Origin: Sordaria brevicollis
Lineage: Eukaryota; Ascomycota; Sordariomycetes; Sordariales; Sordariaceae
Reading direction: 5' to 3'
Assembly (NCBI GenBank): GCA_033439795.1
Contig: JAUTDP010000015.1
Span: forward strand, 434,001-498,000
Length of the DNA stretch: 64,000 bases
A program made the position numbers and the translations under genes. Under the pieces are notes generated by a model. That model was not told the DNA's origin and did not search any database. It saw nothing but the letters and a program-made list of their open reading frames with translations. Of this stretch, positions 55,954-64,000 are shown one piece after another. Every line of letters begins with the position of its first letter. The stretch's first letter is position 1.

Positions 55954-58528
55954 CCGGGCGGTGTCAGCTTCAGCACTCCGCTCAGAACGGCCCCACCTCC
56001 ACATTTCCCGTCGGGGTTGATGGAGGCTCCGTATCTGCGTACCTATCGAAGCTGACGGTACCTAAATTACCATTTGAGTTACGGCGTCTTTGATGAAGCT
56101 TCATAAATATTGCCGCCCAGTCACTCGAGTTTGTGCGATACCTTTTTGGAGTGCTGGCGGCCGCTTTTCTCCCACCTTCTTCTGTCACATCTTGTCAGAC
56201 TGTTCCAGATTGAGCCCACAAGGTCGGTATCCGACGGCTTGTTGACGGCTTGTTAAACTCGTTAGGCCTTGTTCAACGGCCAAGTACGACTGTGAGACAC
56301 ACTACCAGCAACAAGGAGGTCGGTCCTTCTAATGTATCGCAAGCCCACAACAAACGAGCCAGGTGTGTGTGATGTTGAGCAAACGAGTGAAAAGAGGTAT
56401 GGAGGGCATGTTACGTCCGAAAGGGCAACATCCGATGTGTCTGAGAATCTGAAGTGAACATGGGAGGATGATACCTGTGTATACTCTCGTGTATGGAGGT
56501 GTGTAGTGTGTCAGCAATTCAAGACTTAAATCCTGTGGTTTCGTATGTCCGACCGAACACGGAGGACTGGTGAGAAGCTTATCAGCGCCCTTTTGTGTAT
56601 TCGACAAGTAGTTGCTGCTTACTGTCACTCGCTGTAGAGGCTTCCCTCGTGTAACCCTCCAAGTGCCGGGCAAGAAGATGATGGACGATAAACTCGGTGA
56701 CTTGGAGGCTTGCTGCCAATGTGCTTGATGGGGTTGTAGTGCGAAACAGGATAGCCGCCTCATCGCTTAAATTTCGTACGACACGAAACCCGACAGGTAG
56801 ACAAGAGTGAGATGATGAGATCTCGTCAACCAGAGTCCGTTATTGGGAGATGAAGGGGATGGAAAACCGCATTCATAATGCCGTATGACGATGGAAAAAG
56901 CCATCCAACCAAACTACGGAGCTTGGGAATGGTCTCTGGCTGGAGAGTGTCATGTCATGTTCTCGAGTGACCAAGCAGCTCAAGTAACTGAGTGAGGGTG
57001 AAGACGCCACGGCTCGCTTTCGATTGGTCATTTAGTGTACCAAATGTACTCAGAGAAGTCCGAGCCTGCAAGTCAGAACAGAGGACGGAGGGTAGTGGGT
57101 GCGCCGCATTCTCACGTCCTTTGTTAACCTTATTCAGACGACTGTGACCGGGGATTCCATTGTCTAGTACAGTAGGTCTCATAACCTGTGTGCCGCTTCT
57201 TGGTTTGGTTATGGTAAGTCTGCACGAGGGTTGAATGTGACAAAATGTGACTGTGTGTGTCTTGTGTGTGCTGTATCGTCTGCGAGATGGTGCCTCTTTT
57301 CTGGAATATTTCACCAAGTTCTAGCTGACCACTCAACCAAGGTGATGGAGGTGTACAGACACATGATCACCAACACAAGTGCCAATGTGTTCCGTGACAG
57401 GTAATCCTTAGTGAAGGTGTACTCAAGCACAGCTCTTGAACATGCGAAACGCCACGCACGCTTCTACCCTCCCATCCAGCTAGGGAACTGACTGACAAAG
57501 CCATTGGGTTCTAGTGTGACCGGTAAGCTTTCCAATCACTTTAAGCTGAGGTCATCACTTTGTGGAGTTTTCTGAAAGAACCATGCATATCCCATTTACC
57601 TCTGAACAAGAGGTTCGAAACTGCGTAATAAGTGCCGGTGCCGAGTCAGCCGTGGTGGCTATTGTTCAATTCTGAGAATCATCTTTTTGTCTTCGTCGGA
57701 GGTCTGGCGTTGATTGAGGGTCGTTGTTGGAAATGATTTCCGTGTAACCGGGTATGACAGGACCTCGGTAGACTGCTTGCTGTCATGTCAGAGATATGCT
57801 GCGGTGCGATTATGGCTCGATGTTTGCTGTGAGATTAGTGTGTGATACAAGGAAGTGAGCGCGATGCTGCGTCTTGTTGTGTCGCCGGCGTCAGATGGAT
57901 AGGTAGATGACTTGAGAGTGCTTGTTCATATTGTGCTCCCCAAATTCAAGTCGGTGCTGTGGAAGCAGGGCAGTCCCGAAGTCGCCGCCTCGTCTCGTCT
58001 TTCGAATTTGGACAGATGCCGTCATGCCGTCACAAGACAGAGAGGGGAGGGCCGACAATCGGGACACTCGGACGCTCGGATCCGTGGGTACCTGACTTTG
58101 CTAGTACGGGGTAGATGACCAATGAAGATGATGACATTGACGCTTAAAATCATGCTTAACCAGACTCCTCTCCTTGGCCGATTCTTGGGATGCTTGGTCT
58201 ACATACTTGGTAGGGAGTCTTGTCTTTCCGTGTGTCTGTATCGTGTATTGTGTATCGTATGGTAATGGTAACGGTAACGATGGTAACAAATCACATGCTG
58301 TCCCTTGTTACTCCTTGTCGGTGTGTACCTGAATTCTGTGATGAGTGAATGACAAGGACAAGTGGACATGATGTTTCCAATTCTCTCTCTCTCGGCCTTG
58401 CGGCTCGGGCTATCGCAACTCCAGAAAAAGAACACGTTGGACGTTTCGCGTTGTTCAAGGGCTGAATCGGCCGAGCTGGAGAAATGCGGAGTCGAAAATC
58501 TTTTTTTTCTTTCGTTCTCATGACAGCC

Positions 58529-58576
58529 CTGGAGGTCCGCTGGAGGTCCGCTGGAGGCCCGCTGGGAGGCCCGCTG
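58529..58576 (+). repeat. 11-bp tandem repeat (CTGGAGGTCCG)4
   Basis: Four adjacent units; the last two carry C for T and one inserted G. Intergenic. Confidence 0.85.
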
Positions 58577-61500
58577 GAACGGAGTCCCACCTTCCACTTC
58601 CAACTGCCGCCAAGTTCCGTCCGAGACCGCCAAGCTTTTGGACATGCAGTCGGCGGATGCGCCAAGAAATGGGATGGATCCACCATTTGCAACTGTCACA
58701 AACTCACAAGGGAAAAGCGCGGACTCCACAAAGTTAACGTTAAATTCACGAAGAACTTGTGATTTCCACTCGAAATGGAACCTCGTCCTCGCTCGTCAGG
58801 TACCACTCCCATCCCATCATTCATCATCATGACACCAGCAGTGACCGAAATCACGACGCAAGGCTGGGGCACGCGGATCACCAGATGACAAGAAAACAAG
58901 AGAGAGTGATACGAGACACGAACAATGTGAAATCCACCGACGATTTCTCCAATTCAAACACTGACACCGACAGCGACACTGACCGACAACGGAACAAGAC
59001 ATTTCCCAGTGGAGACCACGCGGTCGGGAACGGTGTACGAGGACTCATCCATCCGTGGACATTTTGTATATCTCTCAAACACGGACAGTGCAACATGGTC
59101 ATGCCCTGGGGGTGCCGTGTAGAGATTCGAGATTTGCTTCAAACTCTTCTCTCCTTCCACGGAAACTTCTCATCAGTGGATATCATCAATCCCCGAATAT
59201 TCCGCACGTATTCCACGGCTGATTCCACGGCTCTTATGGCCCGTATCACTTATCACTAGGTGGATGTACTCTCGCTTCATCGGTTCCCGACATTCGACTT
59301 GCCGTCAGTCGTCAGCCTTCAAACACGGCCGAAGAAGAAACGAGTAAGATTGTAAGAAGAGTTCCCAAATAGAGATTAATGGCCCGGCAATCTGCATCGA
59401 TTGCTCGCTACACCACAGCAGCACAGCTAGCACCAAGCAAAAGTGGTAGATTACGTGATGACAAGACCCAAGAAAGGGGCCACCACCACTTCGACAAACC
59501 GGACAAGACGGATGTAATCACTCCATCAAAATGGATTTTGATGAAATCGCCAAAAACAAACCAGTCACGAGTTTTAGTTTTGTTCCCACACCCACCCGCC
59601 GAGCTTATTCCGTAACTGCAACTGAAGCGGAGTTTTGCCAAGCCCGTCTCGACTCTCTCCTTGGACCGGACCCCCAGATTATTTGTCGGAGAGAAAAACA
59701 CATTGCGTGCGTGGTTGGGTTGGCGAAGCGGATTCGACGGGATGGACATCCAGATGGAGTCACTTTAAACATTACCAAGAACTAACCAAGCACCACCAAG
59801 ACAACGCCCAGAAATCGCAGTCCGAGCTATCCAGGACGCGGACACATGTGGTGGTGAAAAGCATCATCGCAGGATTTTTACCGTTTACCGAAAAATAAGC
59901 TTGGTTCTTTCGACGACATTTCCATGTCAAATCCATCCGCGGGTTGGAGTGTTGCAAAAGGCAGCAGCAGGGATCCCGCTTGGTTGCACTCGAAGGAGGA
60001 CGCCACACCTTTTTTTTTTCTCTGTTCGATTCTCTGTTCGAAAAAGGCACTTCTCCCCAACTGCTTTTTCTCCACGAATTTTCCGTTAGCTGTCATTCCA
60101 TTCTTTCAAGGTTATACGCACACACCCCTCTCCCTGCGTCCTTGTCCCGCCTCGTTCAACCAAAGATCACTCACCCCAAAAAGCCAAGGCTATAAGTCTC
60201 CAAGCCAAGACTAGGCCAAGCATTAGCTGTGTTTCTTCTTGGCAAGCTTTCTTGGCCTTTTCGGTTTCGTGGGATTGTTTCTGCCAATGACCAATGTTGG
60301 TTCTGATTGCAAAAGCCACGCTTCGCTCGCTCGAATTCGGCTTTGAAGAAAGCGAGATGGATGAGCACGCACAGATTGTTTATCAAATCATAACTGACCG
60401 AAGAACCAACAGGAACAAACGGACGAACTGCCCGTCCGTGTGAACACTTTGACACCCACACAAGCCACTTTTGACTCTTGTCACGGCTCGTTGGGTTTGG
60501 GTTTGGGAAAGGAATACCGTATTTGCTAAAAGCCAAGCACCAACAACCGTTTTGCTGTTGGTTACTTACTGTCATTTCGAGTTCCGATTGCGTTGTGACT
60601 CAACTGATAACCAGTGTTCATCGTCGTCACTTCTCTGAAGACATGAAGGGAGCTCGTTGGGACGATTTAACTACGGAACATACCATACAAAGCACGGCAT
60701 AACACAGCACAGCATACCTGCTACAAAACCGGCCGCCGCCGGTAGTGGTACAGCATCAAGCATATCAAGGGAATAAGCATACCGGACATGGTTGAAGTGG
60801 GTGACAGCTGTGCTGTGCGATGCCACCAACACCCAAGTTAAAAGGATGGTTGCTTGCTTGCTTGCCTGCCTAATTAACTTGGACTGCCGCAAAGCAAGAT
60901 CGATAGGCGTAACCAACAACCAACCAACAAACCAACAGTCTCGACTTTTCAACCAACAGCATCAAGCTCTCCCGGTTATTTCATCTGTTGTACTTTGTGC
61001 ACCGCCGTCATCACCGTTCTGTGTCTATCCATCTGTCCAATCTGGTACATTCATACACAGCATACGGCATGTAAACTCGACTGAATGCTATGGTAGATGC
61101 CTGCTGCGATGCGCTGACGGGAGATCATCATAATTCATCCCAAAACTGCCAAAAACTGCCACCACAGGGCACAAGCGTGTCAGAAAGCGGGCTGCTGCGA
61201 GCGGGTGTGATGCCGCCCCAACTATGTAATGAAAAATACCGACCCTTGATTCTTTCCGATAAGCTTACGGCAGCTTCTTCAATCGTTAGGGAGAACATCG
61301 GATTACCAACTGCCCGTTTCTGGATAGCGTGTTGTTGGTCTTTAATCTTCTATTGAGGCTGTGAGGAGCCGCCGGTGGTGTAGACTAACGAAGGTTTTTA
61401 ATTAGTTCTGGCGATACGAGCGAGGACGTTTGGACTCGGAGATTTGTTGGGTGGTAAAATCCGGTAATTTACGTCCAAGTGTATTTGGGATTGTAACAGA

Positions 61501-64000
61501 TTTGGGGGCACTTGGGAATAGCTTCGAGGTTCGGAATGATGCTTCCCTCAGCCCTTCGATTTGATATCAACTGGAAGATGGAAGAAGTTATCATCGTGAA
61601 CTCAAATGGCTGCCTGCCTCAAATTGTCAGAGGTGCCGCGTTTGCTTTGATTTTCTCGACGTGTTGGTCAGCACATGCACTTCAATTGCAGGTCATGTAA
61701 TATCCAGGCTACAGGGCCAAGAGGCTTTTTCGCTTCCAGTGAACCACTCAGTGAATTGCAGGCGCTGAACAACATGGCAGTGGCATGGCAAGAACGGATG
61801 GAAGAAGCAGCGACTGCCTCTACCTACTCTATGGATCCACTTTCAGCCGCCACCCCCATCCTCCATCCCATCAGAGTGCATCTCGCAACCGCAAACTCAA
61901 TCGTCAACTTTAAAACTTTGATCCAAGTGAAGCTGACGCACGCACGAACGCACGAAGGCGAAGCGAACGGGCAGTCGAGCCGGCGGGGTTTCATCCTCAC
62001 TTCAACTCTGCTAGGCAACCTAACCTTAACAGACTGAAAGGTTTGGTAACTTGCGCATTCACAGCCAAGGTTCGTCCAATGTATCAAAATTACCAAAAAT
62101 ACGCCATAACCACCATTCACACACTCGCTATTCACGGCCTTTCCCATCCGCGCTTTCAGATTCGATATCTCCAACACTAAAGCTGCACGCCCCCCGGGGC
62201 ATCTTCAGTGTTGTGTTAAACATTTGGCCACCAACACCAACACCCAACAACGCGCACAGGGCAACAAGCAGAAAGGGAACTCGAACTCGAACCCCAGACC
62301 ATCACAGTGCCGTACCGTAGGCCCGTAGCTCCCTGGCAGCTCCTGGCTACACGCCCCGTCCTAGGTACCTCCCACATTCCGAGACATGCGCCATTGGTGG
62401 GCGTCGTCATCGACCTGCAGCCGATCCCCCAACCAGCCGCCAAGGCCCGAAGACAGTCGCAACCTAAATTCTTTTAGTTCCACTTGCAACACTTGGCTTT
62501 TTAGAGGAGAGCCAACACTCATCTGAGGCCGTCTGAACCGAACGATACAGCAGTCTGTTGGTTGCTGCTACGACTGGTAACGGGAAGGGAGAGAACAAGT
62601 CACTCGAGCCTTCCATTTGGACAGCCCGGTTTGGTTTTTGAAAGACAGTGAAGCAGAACAGCAGCCAACAACTCTAAATCCGAGACCAACCAACGGTCAG
62701 CCGCCGCCGCTTTCGCCTTGAGCAAATCTGACACACAGAGAGACTAGAAGAAAACAGCTACACCAGTCTCTTTTTGTTTCGCCATTCTTTTTCCTTCCCA
62801 TCTGGAAATCCCACCACACATTGCCAAATCTTCCGAGTCGCCTCATTCACCCAGAAACACGCGCCACGTTTTATTTGGTGGTGACATCTGTCTCGGCCGC
62901 AAAGCTAGCAACATTACACCACGACCGTTGAACACGACGACCGAGTGCCCGCCATTTGGGAAAGTTTCCGAGAGTCTTCAACAAGAGGGCTTTCCCATGA
63001 CTCGCCAGTCAAAGACAGCCGGAAAAACGGGAACATCATAGTGGAGGCCACTCGTCAACAACCTCGGAAATATCTCGACACTTTATCTTGATTTGACTTT
63101 TACATCTCCAGAGAAAATCTGTAGGTACATACCTGACTTCTTTTCCCCATGACCTCAAAAACCTCGATCCTACCCCATTACACCCCCTTCTTCACCGTAA
63201 GTCCGAGTCTTTTCCGAGGGACTATTCCCGTCAAACTACGCCCGGCATTGCTTGCTCGTTGTAGGGCAGGCAGCATGACAGCTGTACCTGTGGATTTCAC
63301 ACATCACAGCCACAACATGAGGCATGGCGGGACAGGCACCTGTATAATCCAAACAGAGCTGCCTTCACTTGGACACATGTTACTCGCAACCTGAAAGATG
63401 GTGGTCGGTGTCATGTCCTGTTCGGTCCTGCAGCAAGCGGCCCAGGTGCTACGGGGTACATTGGTCCACATTCCCTCCAGGGATGGCCTTCTGAGCTTGT
63501 CATGCGGAACCCCGTGGAGGTGGTAATGCCTTACGCCTCTTCACTTTCAAACGCTCAAGCCCACACTTTCACATTCACATTCACTGCACATGGACACACT
63601 ACTCACTGCCCTGCACATGCAACTGGATTTAAGCTTCTTTTTCCACTTGCAACGTAAAATTAAACGTCGTTGAGTGTTAACAATTCCGCCAAGAACAGGC
63701 ATCTTAGCTTACCTTGTCCCCACCCCCCGAGGGTGTCGAAACGTCTTTTTCAATTATACCACGTTACAAACCAATACGCGTAGTTAGCAGCCGCCTTTAC
63801 TCGCCGGGATATCACGCTGGGATCGATCCCCACAGCCAAGATTTCCGGTGGACCTCCCAAGTTGCCGCCCAAGACCAACAATCCCCATCTTCTATTATTC
63901 GACGCCGGGGCCTGAAATCCGCAATCCTGGCTCGACGAAACTTAATCTGTCCGATATCCGTTTGTTGCCGCGGTGGAGCTGCCTATTAGCTCATTGCTTG

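Larger units (their letters stand above)
54851..64000. other. Gene-poor right end of the window
   Basis: About 9.1 kb without a gene I can support. It contains GC-rich tandem repeats at 55901-55953 and 58529-58576. The last 1.5 kb (about 62460-63200) is C/A-rich like a long fungal 5' leader and includes ATG at 63149 followed 48 bp later by a GTAAGT donor. A gene reading rightward beyond the window is therefore possible, but no continuing exon can be identified. Confidence 0.45.

Noticed and set aside
58199..59259. Divergent open frames of 176 and 166 codons
   Set aside because: Neither has recognisable domains or splice structure; part of one is the 11-bp tandem repeat.
63149..63196. ATG followed by 16 codons and a GTAAGT donor, possible first exon
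   Set aside because: No convincing acceptor or open continuation was found before the window ends, so it stays a possibility only.
1..64000. 5S rRNA gene, CRISPR array or secondary-metabolite cluster
   Set aside because: I looked for a dispersed Neurospora-type 5S gene, regular spaced repeats and synthase genes and saw none.

Overview
This window reads as nuclear DNA from a filamentous ascomycete of the Neurospora type (Sordariaceae). The support is as follows. Introns are short (49-180 bp) with GTRNGT donors and CTAAC/CTGAC branch sites. Start contexts resemble CAMMATGGC. tRNA genes carry small introns. There is a lysine-rich histone H1 gene. Two transposon relics have been reduced to almost pure A/T, with in-frame stops that are nearly all TAA or TAG, the signature of repeat-induced point mutation (RIP). 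I cannot fix the species from sequence alone; N. crassa or a close relative is the best guess.

Layout. 1-0.7 kb: 3' part of a weakly supported minus-strand gene running off the left edge. 3.6-5.7 kb: a 12-TM major facilitator (MFS) drug:H+ antiporter-like gene. 6.1-7.6 kb: tRNA-Ala(AGC) and tRNA-Lys(CTT), both with introns. 11.5-12.6 kb: five-exon histone H1 gene with a TATA box. 14.4-18.6 kb: a 4.2-kb terminal-inverted-repeat DNA transposon destroyed by RIP. 19.5-21.7 kb: a 731-residue proline-rich NPF-motif protein. 22.3-28.1 kb: a minus-strand cluster of three small coiled-coil genes plus a pseudogene of the first, with the second tRNA-Lys(CTT) inside it. 32.9-36.5 kb: a RIP-destroyed hAT transposon. 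40.2-41.3 kb: a microbial-type poly(ADP-ribose) glycohydrolase-like gene. 43.8-44.2 kb: a MITE with TA target duplication. 44.5-46.5 kb: a mitochondrial asparaginyl-tRNA synthetase. 46.5-64 kb: no convincing gene, but a TTAGGG-like tract inside an inverted repeat and two sibling MITEs of about 520 bp with 3-bp target duplications.

The genes form no operon or metabolic cluster. Histone H1, the asparaginyl-tRNA synthetase, the tRNAs and the transporter are ordinary genes separated by long intergenic spaces. The least ordinary parts are the coiled-coil family, whose three members share a phase-1 first intron after 12-15 codons and which lies among decayed copies of itself, and the collection of at least five TIR elements of four kinds. 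The two large ones are mutated by RIP, while the small ones, under the length that RIP detects efficiently, look intact. Exon boundaries were read by eye; each spliced frame was checked to be a multiple of three, but no transcript data were available.
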